From positions 23,501-87,500 of the forward strand of contig BSBM01000077.1 in NCBI GenBank assembly GCA_027924585.1: a stretch of 64,000 bases of DNA, in the 5' to 3' direction. The position numbers and the translations under genes are program-made. Under the pieces are notes generated by a model. The model was not told the DNA's origin, searched no databases, and saw nothing but the letters and a program-made list of their open reading frames with translations. Of this stretch, positions 1 through 12,059 are shown in pieces. The stretch's first letter is position 1, and every line of letters starts with the position of its first letter. Origin of the DNA: Larix kaempferi. Its lineage: Eukaryota > Streptophyta > Pinopsida > Pinales > Pinaceae.

Positions 1-2788
1 GTAGTGTCCACACTCTTTGCACATGGATCAAGCATAGTTCATCCTAAGGTTGGGGTTCTTCCCCTATTTAGGGGGATTGTTTTCCCCTTCATTTTGGTTA
101 CCCTTGTTTTGGTTTTGCTGGGGAGGGGGATTTCCCCCCTTTCTTTTTTGTTGGTGTTTCCTATTCTTGCCTTTATTCTTCCCTTGAATATGAGGATTCA
201 TGGGATTATCCATGTTTATCTACTCAAATCATTGAGTTTATTGCGTGGGAGAATGTTGTACTAGATTTACCCCCATTTGAGGCATGGGGGTAGGACCGAG
301 AGGACTAGTAAATGGGAAATATGGATTGTGTCCAAGTGTGGGAAGATATTTGTTTGGTGCTTTGTATGATGTGGATGGAGGAGCAAGTGGTTTCATTTGA
401 GATGGAAATATCGAAGGTTCTTGGATAGCATATTGCCATTAACGAAAGGTTTGTATTAGGGTTGTTCCTGCCATAGTGTTATCTATGTTTCCCCCTCTCA
501 GATATGAGAGTGATGTGAATGGTGGTGTCCTTTTTCCTGAATATGGAGAAGATGGGGGTATCCTTTCTCCCAATGAAGGAGATGATGGGGAGGTATTCCC
601 TCCACGAGGTAGAGATGAGGATGGGGAAGCAAAGTGAGTTGTATGATATCCAAGTGGATAAAAGGCAGATTTAATCAAGGTACTACCTCGTCAAGCTGAC
701 CTTAACAATGTTTCCTAGCAATTCCCATGACTAGAGTATCTCCCACATGTACCACAAGTAGATATTGGGAAAACACCTCTATGGAGAGGAGAAAGTCTGT
801 GAAGTCTGAGAGACTACCTCATATATATTTGTTTTGCTATGGTGATGGTTTATGCGATCAAGTGAGAGTGATGATAAATGGGTATAAACACAAATGAACA
901 AATGCAAAAATATGCTAACCACAACAGATACAAAATGGTGCAAAGTGGGTTATAGGTGCTTGAGTCTTTGTGCAAATAGTCCACAAGTTGTTTTTTTTTA
1001 ATTATGAGTTAGGTGATATTCTAGATAAAAATAAAATAAATGTGAATTCCCTAAAGACGTAATATCCTTCCTCTCAAAAGTCACCAGGCCTTCTAATAGC
1101 TCACCCGTCAACAATGATTAAATCCCCCGATGTTGGCTAGTGAAGGTATGATAGAGTTAGTTATCAAGTAATGATGTTGGGGCTATGTTCTGAATGGGAT
1201 GCCAACGTTTCCAATAGCTAACAAGATCTGACACTGGATTCAATTTCTCCCTATTGATATCCTAGGTTTTTTCCACTAAGATACTCGTGTCAAGTGTGGA
1301 TAAGTGGATAAGTGATATCCTAGGTTTTGGCCTCAAGCAGTAAATTTTCATCTCCAAAAAAGGATGAATATCTCTTTGTGGTGAGAAGATACATCTATAC
1401 CTCAACTTTCATGTCCTTGGGCACCACGCCTTCTTATCCGGGTTGTATTTTGACACTTACTGATAGTAGGATTTAAAAGTACCCTGAAAGTCAACAACCA
1501 CTATGTTTCAAGAATGTAGAGTATTTATGGGAATTACTTGGATTCCTTTCCCAATCAATCCTAAACTAACTAAATTATTATTTTGTTACCTCCCGTGGAG
1601 GTTTTTAGTTGGTTTGAGAAGTACAAGTACAATGTTGATTTCAAAATGGTCCAAACTTGATTAAGGTATCCAAAAGAGGTATTTTAAACATTCAAATCAT
1701 TCAGATCCATCCCTATCACCAAGTTTACAAGATGGAGATAATACTAGATGAAACAGAGTCTTTATGTCTCTTGGTGTTTTCTTAAGTGGAAATCACACAT
1801 ATGTTTGGAAAGAAAATAAAATTGAAATTTGCAACTAACTAAAGAGAATAAAATAAAGACACATGGGAATTCAATTTAATTCAACTCTAAGTATAACACG
1901 ATTACTTGGAAATAACAACTACTCAAGATGCTTCAAAACAAGATAAATGTTTGCAAAAGATGTATTTTAAACCTATCATATTTTTCTAATTTTCCAATAT
2001 CACAAAGTGTGCAAGGAAAAGAGAATATTTCAGGTAAAGGAATATTTAAGTCATTTTCTTGTGTGATAAATTGAACTAAACTATCTTGCATAAAACAAAG
2101 AAATAAGCAAGAAGCAAAAATCTATCTAACTAGAGGTAGTCAAATCTAATTTTCTAGACTAACAATTCCAATCAGATTCCAAGTATAATCATTTAGTCAC
2201 TAGTGAGTACTAAGAGACCTATTGAAAGACTCAAAGTATTTAATCCTAATTATTCCTTCAAGGATTCACTTGTTTACTACCTATATTGGGATAAGTTATG
2301 TAATTACTAAAGAAAATTTAAACTGCATGTGAGTTATTTTTTGTAGTTCCTTAAGCAGCTATTGGAACTGCATATGATTGTGAAAACATAGGTAAAAAGC
2401 AAATAAATGAATAGGTCATGCAGGCATTGGAACCATAGATGTGTTATATAGCACAAGCACAAAGTTACAAGAGTCGCACTAATTTACCACTAGAGTACAG
2501 TGAAAAAAAACTATATGAATAGCACGACTATTGAATAGATAATCATGATATGTTACGCGACCGAGAAACTGGGAACCATGTTAGAGATAAAAAAATAATT
2601 CCAGGTAGAGGGTTTCTAGATTATGGATGTTGATAGGATGGATAGTAAGCTTCTGCACCTGCACAACACCCAAAATAAGTTATCTAGTAAAAGACAACCT
2701 ATCTAACATGCAATGAACAAAAATAAGAGTGGAGTCGCCATAAATATTGTTGTGGGGAAAATAGGCACAAGGGTATGTAATCCTCCCA
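1..2788. other. Non-coding AT-rich DNA, no gene recognised
   Basis: I found no gene or element here. The short frames, including a hydrophobic 86-codon one at 4-264, have no family motif and no supporting context. Around 480-620 there are loosely repeated G-rich phrases about 30-40 bp apart. The rest is AT-rich plant intergenic sequence, probably old degraded repeats. Confidence 0.6.
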
Positions 2789-2793
2789 CAGTG

Positions 2794-5639
2794 TGCAACG
2801 CCCCATATTTTGACTAGGCGTGTTTAAGAGTTAGACACCTTTCACTTTATTTGCTTATTATCTGTTCGACTCAGCTAGACAGAGTGAACTATATTCTCGG
2901 CATGTTAGACATGATGATATGTTGCTACTATGTTTAGGATGTTACTATTCCCATGCTGATACTATGGTTATGATGTTATGATGTTACCATCTTCATGATG
3001 TTATTTGGTTTATGTGGTTACTATGTTGTAGTTATCACGAGATTCTTTTATTTTCATAATGATAGTGTATGTTTAATAATCGTCCTGGATGAAATGTGAT
3101 ATATATGATGTGGTATTTATGCTGTGATCGATTTAATGATTTTATGTGATGAAATAAATGATGTTGACAATATGGATCAGACGATGATAGAATGGAAATA
3201 TTGTTATAAATGTATGGCTGCAAAGTACTAATCCGCAGGACGCCAGGGCTATGTAATAGCGGGATACTTGATATGAAGTATGGTATAGTACCTATTTTGC
3301 AGAGAGCCTTGTTTACCAAAGTTGATGATACGATGAAACGAACCAATAATATCGAGAGCAACAAAGTATGAGTTGATAAGGGCGTATACCCAGTATGTTC
3401 AGAGGGATGGATGTATTGCCCACCCTATGTTTCTATGATACCCGAGATCATGGGAGGGCCGTGCTGAGACACGCTCCCCAAGTTGTTGTGATGACGATGG
3501 TCGGATGCCTGCTAGGAGAGGTTAGGTCCGCTAGTTAGCTGACGCTACCACTCTCACGTTCTACGTGGCTAGGTCAGTATAGCTGACATCCACTTTTGTA
3601 CTAGCAGAGGAAGGATAGGGAGGATGCGGATGTAGCTTAGGATGGGAGGATATTTTAGTTAGTACTGTTGAGGGTTGGGTATTCCTTGATCTTGAGTTAG
3701 TGGTAGTAGGTACATTTCCTTGTACTTGATTGATTGAACTGATGTAATCATAAAAATAATGAAATGAAATCTTAAAAACTCATAAGATAACCAATGATGT
3801 TTTAGTAATGTTATGATAATGTAATATACTTGTTCTATTTGCATGAAGTATTATTAGTATTAGTTAGCTGTTAAGCATAGGAAATATGATGTATGTTTAT
3901 AGTACCTGTCAAACCTGTGCATACACTGGCCATGCATGCACATTTTGTACATGTGCGATAGTATCGGTTTACGACATACTTATCAGTATTTAACAATGTT
4001 ATAAGTTGTCATAGATAACTCAGTTAAGGTTTGGGTAAACGACATGAGTAATAGATGATAGATTTGTTTATGTATAAAATAATGTAATTAATCTTATATG
4101 TAAACATTGTAATGAACAATTAAAATAATTGCCGCCAATTGTAATTCTCATCAAGTGAAGGTATTGGAAATATGAAGTAGAGCAAATAAACATTAATACT
4201 GGAAGCGTGTATTATCTAATTGTTAATATTGATTAATTAAACCCTTAAGAATACTTCGTTTATCAATGAAAGTATGTTAGATTAGTGCTAAGGTACTTAA
4301 ATCACCATTAATATTTATTATTATTATGATTATTTAATATTATTATTATGATTATTTAACTAATGTTAATAATGATAATGTGTCCTTATTGGAATGAAAG
4401 AAATCATAAGTGGGTAAGTGAACATGTTTGAATTATTAAATTAATTAATTTATTGTTATGAAATGAGAAAGGAGTATTATTAAATTATTAAATTATTAAA
4501 TGAGGAAGGTTAAGATAAAACTCAATTAAATTTATATTCATAAATTACTGTCATGTCACAAAACCAATATGAGATTGGATTTTTATATATATTTATAATT
4601 AAAACAAACTACCACTTCAAATTTGAAAGGGTCAACATGATAGTATTTAATTATTATTTATTCAACATATTAAATGGAGGATAAGACTAATATTGAATCC
4701 ACCGCCTCATGAATGTCTTAAATTGAATATTTCAAGAATCATTAAATAATGTACATTCAACCCATCAAATCCAACCTAACTAGTCTTAATACCATTGAAC
4801 TGCTCGAGAAAAGAAGTACTATAAAATAATATTTATTTATGAATTGGATTGTAAAACAAGCAATCAATTTAATGTTTTGGGGACTCGAGGGTTTTTATGG
4901 AGGGCGGTGGAGTAAACAGGAAGGCAAGTGGAGGAGTAAAATGGATCTATAAAGCAATGGTTTCACGGAGATGAGAGGGGGGGGTTGGTTTTCTTTTGGG
5001 AGAAGTACACTTAGTATTTTGATGAAAAGGAGGAATGTCGAGGAGGGGGATAACTTGAAGCTTTGAGGAGGTGGGAAACTCAAAGAATGAGGTGGGGTTA
5101 ACTCAAAGAAAAATTACTATTGAATTATGGAAAGGTACTAAGAAAAGCTGCTGTCGGGATTATTGGTTTGTGGGCTCGGGGGCTAGGAAACCCGTTGGTT
5201 TCCTAGGGCTAGCACAATAAGAGATGGTTGGCAGGGTGGTTCATCCATTTTTGGTATAAAGGCTTGGAACGGAAAGTATGCGGGAGAAAAAGCTTGGACG
5301 GGAAAGACTACAGGAGCAAGGGGACAATCTACAACCTACATCGGTCCAGGTATTCTACTGGTAGTTAGAAAAATGATTTATATTTCAATATACTGAGTAT
5401 TATGCAAGAAATTACAATTATATGAATGTTGTTAAAATTACTATATGCAGGTGCACTGTATGCTACTAGACATTTTCTAATCACTAAAATTATGCAGAAA
5501 ATTAGCATAATGAAAGCATAATGATACTTATTTATTATTGAAATAAATAAGAAAGAAAAACGACTCCGTAGGAGCAGGTTACAAAACTTAATTTCAAAAT
5601 CTAGAACTTCGGTGCCCTCCCGGATAGAGGGGCACTTCA
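2794..5639 (+). mobile_element. Solo LTR, 2.85 kb, perfect 5-bp target duplication
   Basis: The segment opens TGCAACGCCCC and closes GGGGCACTTCA. These ends are imperfect inverted repeats (8 of 11 positions) with the TG...CA termini expected of an LTR. It is flanked on both sides by CAGTG (2789-2793 and 5640-5644), a 5-bp target duplication. No primer-binding site follows the right end and no internal coding region is present, so the element has collapsed to one LTR by recombination. A TATAAA box lies 385 bp from the right end, placing transcription left to right. An opening like TGTAACGCCCC is common in plant Ty3/Gypsy LTRs, so Gypsy is the likely class. The length is large for an LTR. Confidence 0.75.
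5255..5260 (+). promoter_or_regulatory. TATA box of the solo LTR
   Basis: TATAAA sits in a GC-richer stretch near the 3' end of the LTR, where the U3/R boundary is expected. An AATAAATAA run downstream at about 5542 could serve as a polyadenylation signal. Confidence 0.45.
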
Positions 5640-5644
5640 CAGTG

Positions 5645-6777
5645 TTTAAACAAAATCCTCGAGGTTGCAAAAAGGATTCAGTATTTTGTTAGTATAGTAG
5701 TATCCAAAAATCCAAATGGATAAGAAAACTCTAAACAAGAAATAAAACAAAACTAACAAGAAATAAAAGAAATAAATGGGACAAGTGCTAAACAAGATTA
5801 AATGGAACAAGAGTATGCCAAACCAACTATTTTATTGCCCAATGGTATAGCTAAATACAATAGTTTCACCTAGGAGGTGCAAGATTCAAGGGAAGCCAAC
5901 AATCTCCCTTAGGGAGCCCCTTTTTGTCTACTCAATTGCAAGATAACTAACATAGAACAATGTAGAAACACTTGCTTGTTAAAGGAAGAAATAAAGTGAG
6001 ATTGTGCATGCCAATTTGAGGTAAGAAGAGGATTGAAGGGTGAGCTCTCAATACAATTCTTGAATCATAACTTTGATATTATTTTCTCCTATAGAATGCA
6101 TTTCCATGATTCCTTTTATAGATCAAATTGAGGCCAAGAAACATATATATAAAAAAGTGAATGAATTGGTTCTCCAAGTACATGAGGGGGGATATTGAAT
6201 GCTCCCAAGCATGTGAAGAGTCCATGTTTGAATTTTGGAGCCAAGAGATCAGTTTTGATATTTTAATGCACTACATAATGAAGTGGTCTTTCCATTTTGA
6301 TATTCGTAAGGGTTTCGAAAGAAATACCAGGAGGGTACGCATGTGTAACCAAACATAAAGGTTGTGCTAATAAGTGTGGGTGTCTAGTGGTTTTAGCTGT
6401 GTGATTTACCGACTTCCTTTGACATTTTAGGGCTCAATTTGTCTTTTGGATCTATTGATGCCTGGAAAAATCCTTGCGTCGACAGTAGGGGTTCTCCTCA
6501 ATGAAAAGTCCCAATTAGAAAATTCACTGTTTGGAATAGGGAACCCATCCAGTTTACGGTCCAACTACCGTAGGATATGCTAATGTAATGAGTTATTGGT
6601 TACGACCCGATCCACCATTTAAATTTTTATTATTATGTATGCAATGCAAGGTACTAATCCTAAATGTGCATTGTCCTACCTAGGTTTGTTTGATGGGTAG
6701 ACAAAGGCCTCACAAGGTGATGCACAAGTTCTTAACTCTCATCTTACCACCCCTATACTACCAATCAACTAATGAAT
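5645..6777. other. Spacer between two solo LTRs, no gene recognised
   Basis: AT-rich DNA with no coding signal. The 65-codon frame at 6161-6358 has no recognisable motif. Nothing resembling an internal retroelement domain is present, so the LTRs on either side do not bound one element. Their terminal sequences also differ. Confidence 0.5.
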
Positions 6778-8545
6778 TGTAATGTCCCCATCCAAATAAA
6801 TCTCATGAAGGGTAATTTCCACCAATATACTAGTTCCCTAGGTTGGGGTGGAAAAAATTAGACTTGGAATAAGGGAGATATAAGACCCTAAATGGACATT
6901 AGATTGACAAATATATATTAAAGGGGATAAATAAATAATTATAATAACAAAATAAGGTGGCATTTGGTCATGAGGGTGCATAGGTGGTGTGGGACCCACA
7001 CAAGGAAAGATTCTCCATGCCACATGGCATCCTATTCTCACCCATTTGAATCCAAGGTGGAGTCTGACATCCTTGGGGGAGTTACAGAGGTATTATTCAT
7101 GGAATGAATCTAGGAGGGTCGAAGTAGAGTGGAAGAGTAACTCCCATGGAAGAGGAAGAGGCATCATGGAAGAATTGTGACACTTGGAGCTAGATTCCCT
7201 AACTTCTATGACAACAATGATGAAGATTCTATGAAACTTATGAAACATTTCAGACCTGATTGCTAACATATGACATATATGACATGTTAGGGATAAAAAT
7301 AGCCTCCAAGAGGGTACAGAAGGGGAGTTATGGCAACCAATATTCCCCCATTCGAATTGATGGAAGATGAAGGCTATGAAGTGTTGAACAAGTGGAATTC
7401 ATGGGAATCTCTCCCTAATTCGAGTTGGGATGCGGATATTGCAGGGAATTAGATCTATGGAGGCCTTGGGAGTTTAATAAAATACAATAAGAAAGAAGGA
7501 TACCATATTTTTATCATTTATCATTTGGCACATTTGGAGAGCTTAGCTTTCGTTGCACGGTGGATGTTCATCCTCCCTGCTTTAAAACCAATTTTGAGGG
7601 TGAAATATTCCCATCCAAGTTGGATGATGGAGATGCCATTCATACCTCTCAACAGATATTCATGGATATTTTTTGATGCAAGTTCATACCCCAAATAAGT
7701 TCGATTTCATCTTCTCTCATTCTCCAATATTCATATTCTACTATCTTTCTCTCAATGTCATGTAAATGTGAAATGGCACACTTCTTGTTGCATATAGATA
7801 TTGGAGGATTTCTATTTAGAATTTTTGTACATGTTAGTTTATGCATAATTTTTAATAGACATATCATGATATCCACAGATCGAAATACCATGTACTTCAA
7901 GTGATATTTTCAATCAAAACTGAGATTCGAGCCATTTTCCTCATAGCATTTTCATAGTGATTTTGGGACGATGTTGTATATGTTTTATATAATAGTTTTA
8001 TCAGATATTTTTTCATGTTATGAGCTGTATATGAAGATAATTTGATGTCCCAAATGATGTTTTCATACCCCTAAAGTGTCACTATAGTTTATGACCAAAT
8101 TCAAGACTCCTTGCCCACCATTTTCACCCCAAATTCTAGACTCTAGAAGTTGTTGTTAATTGGGATACCTATTTGACCCTAAAAACATATATAAGGTTGC
8201 ACATATATTTTCATTGATGTTCCATAACAGATCCAATTCTCATATCAAGAATTAGTGAAGTACGTACAGTGTTTGGAAGGGCAATTAGAGGCAGACCTAG
8301 AGGGGATTTCCACTACTCAAATTGACTAGTCTTGTCCCGAAACTTATCTCCTTGAAAATTGCAGAACATGGATGGGTATATCAGGTGTTTGGGTGTATGA
8401 TAGATGTGTTAATGTTTCCTATGCCCCATAAATACCTTCCTCCCAAAATTCGAAATCATTTGGAGGTGTTTGAACCAGTTGTAAACTACATCCCTAGAGT
8501 CGAAATAAGGTGAACCTAAGCACTTTTCTTTGGAGGGATATTACA
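6778..8545 (+). mobile_element. Solo LTR, 1.77 kb
   Basis: The segment begins TGTAATGTCCCC and ends GAGGGATATTACA, a near-perfect terminal inverted repeat with TG...CA ends. The flanks are TGAAT (6773-6777) and GGAAT (8546-8550), a 5-bp target duplication with one mismatch. A TATATAA motif at 8188-8194 suits transcription on the plus strand. No primer-binding site or pol remnant follows, so it is a solo LTR. The termini resemble plant Ty3/Gypsy LTRs. It is unrelated in sequence to the solo LTR at 2794-5639. Confidence 0.68.
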
Positions 8546-8550
8546 GGAAT

Positions 8551-9158
8551 GCCTTAACTAAATGAAAAAATTTAATCTATATAACCTAATATATCCTTGA
8601 AAGGAGTATAAATTAAAAGAGAGTAATGATTTTAACTATTTAAAACAATTCCAGAAGTTAGATACTGAAAGAAGTGTATTAATAGTCACAAAATAGTATT
8701 AATACAAAGATAACTTTGATATTGGCATTATTTCCTTCATTACTCATAATACACATAGAATTTCATTTTATATTCATAAAAATAAGATGTTCCACAATCC
8801 ATGAGAGTAATCCAGTAGGAAAATGGAAATATCTTACAACATATTGATGAAAAAAAGAAAGAAATAAGTTATGCACATTCGTTCACATATCTCCATGCAA
8901 TACTCCATGTAATCCTTCACCCCAAAAAATTGTCTTTTCACATTAGAAGAAAGTAGTTTCTTACAATATGATACTAGTCCAACATTTTAAAAGAAAAAAT
9001 CCCTTTTCTCATCTAGCCTATCCTATTTATATTTACAAAATTTGTCTGGATATGACATATCACTTCATATTCCCCAAAGTCTTTTGTTTTCCACAATTTT
9101 TTCCTTTTGTAGATGCAACATAAATAACCAACATATTAAAATAAAATAAAATATTTCA
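8551..9158. other. Non-coding spacer
   Basis: AT-rich sequence with no recognisable element. It lies between the right end of the 1.77-kb solo LTR and the stop codon of the minus-strand relic gene at 9159, so it may contain that gene's 3' untranslated DNA. Confidence 0.4.
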
Positions 9159-12059
9159 TTAATTAGATTGTGTGTTTTCTTGACTTTGGATGTAATCATT
9201 CCAAAGGTCACTCTCATAAGATATTGCATTTAGTTGCTGAGGTTCTAATAATTTCAAAGCCACTTCATGGAAAGGTAAGTGTTTAACCATAACATGTAAC
9301 CGGTTTGTTGCTGCATTGTGATAATTTCCTAAGTGAAATGCGTTCATGGTGGCTTGTCCCATGCGCTATTGGATATCTTATACACTGAGTGTGTCCAAAC
9401 TTTTAATCGCAGCAATATATTCGTTCATAATACTCTTCAAATATTCTAAGCATAGGTCCTTTGGTACTAGATCTTCAATGGCATCGGGAGGCAGTAGATG
9501 ACACTTTTCAAATGCTCTTTAATAAATATTTTGATGAATATCTTCGCACTTTGTGATAGAATCTTGTACTTCATTATGTATCTTCTTTTCTTCCTTTTGA
9601 GAACTATACAAGAGTGCTATGTCTAATTTGAGTTCAACAGTAGTCCTTTTTGGAAGATGCGAAGGAATTTCCTTAGCTTTCCTCTTCCAGGAAATCAACT
9701 TGTTCATTTTATCATAAGTTCCTGTTAATTTTTTCCTTGTAGTTGAAGCCTCTTCATAAATTTGCTTCAATCTGGTCACCATTCCTTGCAACTCGTATGT
9801 TTGCTCAGTATGAAATTCTTGGGAGTGAAACAATTGTTCCTGCAGCTCAGAAGCACACTCATAGAATGACATTAGATATTGCTTTTGTTCTTGGATGGAT
9901 TTCAGTTGTTCCACTAAAGACTAGTTTTATTTGGTTAGCTCTGCTACCTGAGCTTGCAGAGCCCCCTTTTCTATCGTAAGGGTCTCTACTTGTTGGTCTA
10001 ACTAAGCCTCCTTTTCCTATAATGCATTTATTTGATCTCGAAGGTCATTTTTCTCCCCTTTCATTATTACTACCCGTACATTAAACAAGTCCTTTTCATC
10101 TTCAAGAATCTGAACATTCTGCAAGATTTTATCCTTTTCCAACTCTAGAGCATCTTGATGTCTCCTCATTTCAATCCCCTCATTCCAGGATTGTACTAAA
10201 TTTTCTTTTAGTTTCATCACTTTATCTTTACTTCTTTCCACATATTCAGTCAATTTATCGATACTATCTGCATTTTCTTTTGCAGCAACTACATTCACTG
10301 AAGCCATGAATTTAGGATCTTTATTCATGCCTTCCATCACCGTAGTCTACTGTACAATCACTATCTCTGGTTTTTGAGCCACATTCAACCTCTTCTTTGT
10401 TATTTTCATGATGGTTTTCCTTTTCAGATCAAAAACTATTGTTTCAAGATTGGAAACTGAGTGTTGCTTTGACAGTATAAATGGGGTGAGTCCTAGTTCA
10501 GCCAAATGAAGATGAAATCCTATAAGAGGTACCTAAGTATTAGGATCTGTAGGATTATCTACTTCCATTTCTTCCTTCCCACTCTCCTTCTGCAAATTCT
10601 GGGCTTCCACAGATCTCTTGACTCGTTCTTCTTCTTCAGTTTTCTTCTTAAATTCTTCTGCTTCTAATCTATTTTCCTCTTCTTCTACAACCACTTTGTC
10701 TGCTTTTTCTTGCTCTGCTTTTCTTCTTGCCTCTTCATCTTTTTCTTCTTTTTTTATTTCTTCTTCTTTCTTCTTATCTATCTCCTCTTCTTGCAACCTC
10801 TTTGCGTTTTATGCCGCCATAACATCTTCAAGATTTTGTTTTGCTACTTCTTCTAAGTCTTCTTTCGTTTTGCTGGAAATTGCCTCTATTTTCTTACCGA
10901 ATCTCTTATTTAAATCTGTGAGATTATTTTCTCTCCTATACACCTCTTCATCCTTCAAAAATTTATCCGTATACTCAAAATTAATCTTGCATGATAAGAA
11001 ATGCTTGGCCACCTTCTACTGGCTGTCATTTCTAACAAAAATATTTTCCCCAAAGTGATAAGCATCCAATTCTTTCACATATTCTTCTGCTCCTTTGAAT
11101 TTGTTGAATTTATAGGCCCCAACCACAAGTGGGAGTGGTGGTAATGAGGCTTTCTTGTGTTCATTAAGGAAATGTCCAACACCATTAACAAATACTTGCC
11201 TTATCATTTCCCTCAATATGATGTAATCTGTAACATATCTAGGAATCAATGAGGGGCTCTTCATGCCTCTATACATGCGTAGATATGTGTCTTTGAGAGT
11301 GAAGTAGTAGTCTCTACATTCAATTATCACCTTGAGTGTTGCATCTGACATCAAATTTGGCTCTTAATTAAAAATCAATTTATATAACGACATCATAAAT
11401 TCTTCACAAATCAGCTTGTAGAAGCCTCCATGTTTATGATCCCACATAATATGATAAGCTACATAAATTGGAGTTTCATTTGGATTCCAATTGCATACAA
11501 GTTTTGGGAAAGGATTCCTAATAAGAATGCAATCAATAAGATATGATGACATATAAAATTCAGCCTTCTTTTGTTTTATTCCTTCTTGATCATCTTTTAT
11601 GGCTTGAACCATATTTTCTGAAATAATATCTTCCCAATTGAATACGGTACCGTGTGGTGTGACATGATACACTAGTGGAATAAAACTAAGATTGTAAATG
11701 TTTGCTTTAGCTCTTCCATATATTCTGCATAAAACCATAGAAATGACCTTAAATGGAGTTCTAAGGTTCTTGGTCTCATTCTCCCCACTTGTCCTTTGTC
11801 ACAATTGCTTTCCTGGAATTAGCATATTTCTTGCACAATCCGGATGCTCAATATTTAAACTCTTGACCCAATCATTCGTTAAGAGAACCTTATGCACTCG
11901 CAGTTTGTAGGATTTGTGTATATGTGTAGGATGAAACGAAGTGAAACCATTTCCATTTACACTTGTAATGATTCTAGATTTTACATCTACATTTGGCAGA
12001 ATCCATCCAATCAATTCTGAACATGGAAATCGTTCTAGGCGTGTGGACATCAAAAGCAT
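9159..12059 (-). pseudogene. Intronless 967-codon relic: transposon-protein-like head, long coiled-coil tail
   Basis: One minus-strand reading frame runs from an ATG at 12059 to a stop at 9159. About a dozen in-frame stops break it, but every open segment is in the same frame, so there is no net indel in 2.9 kb. Most stops are TAG or TAA in glutamine-rich context, as expected from C-to-T decay of CAG/CAA. Residues 1-350 are globular, with a run of aromatic/hydrophobic helices (around 'YMSSYLIDCILIRNPFP'). The spacing recalls the plant 'putative transposon protein' domain found in many retroelement-linked ORFs; this is a weak match by eye. Residues about 420-510 are almost pure E/K/R, and 575-850 form heptad-rich coiled coil. 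I do not know the family. It could be a retroelement accessory ORF or a host gene copied without introns. Confidence 0.6.

Noticed and set aside
4-264. Hydrophobic 86-codon frame that looks membrane-like
   Set aside because: T-rich DNA gives Leu/Phe/Val codons by composition. No start context, family motif or neighbours support it.
10618-11058. 146-codon Ser/Phe-rich plus-strand frame
   Set aside because: Antisense shadow of the Glu/Lys-rich coiled-coil region of the minus-strand relic gene.
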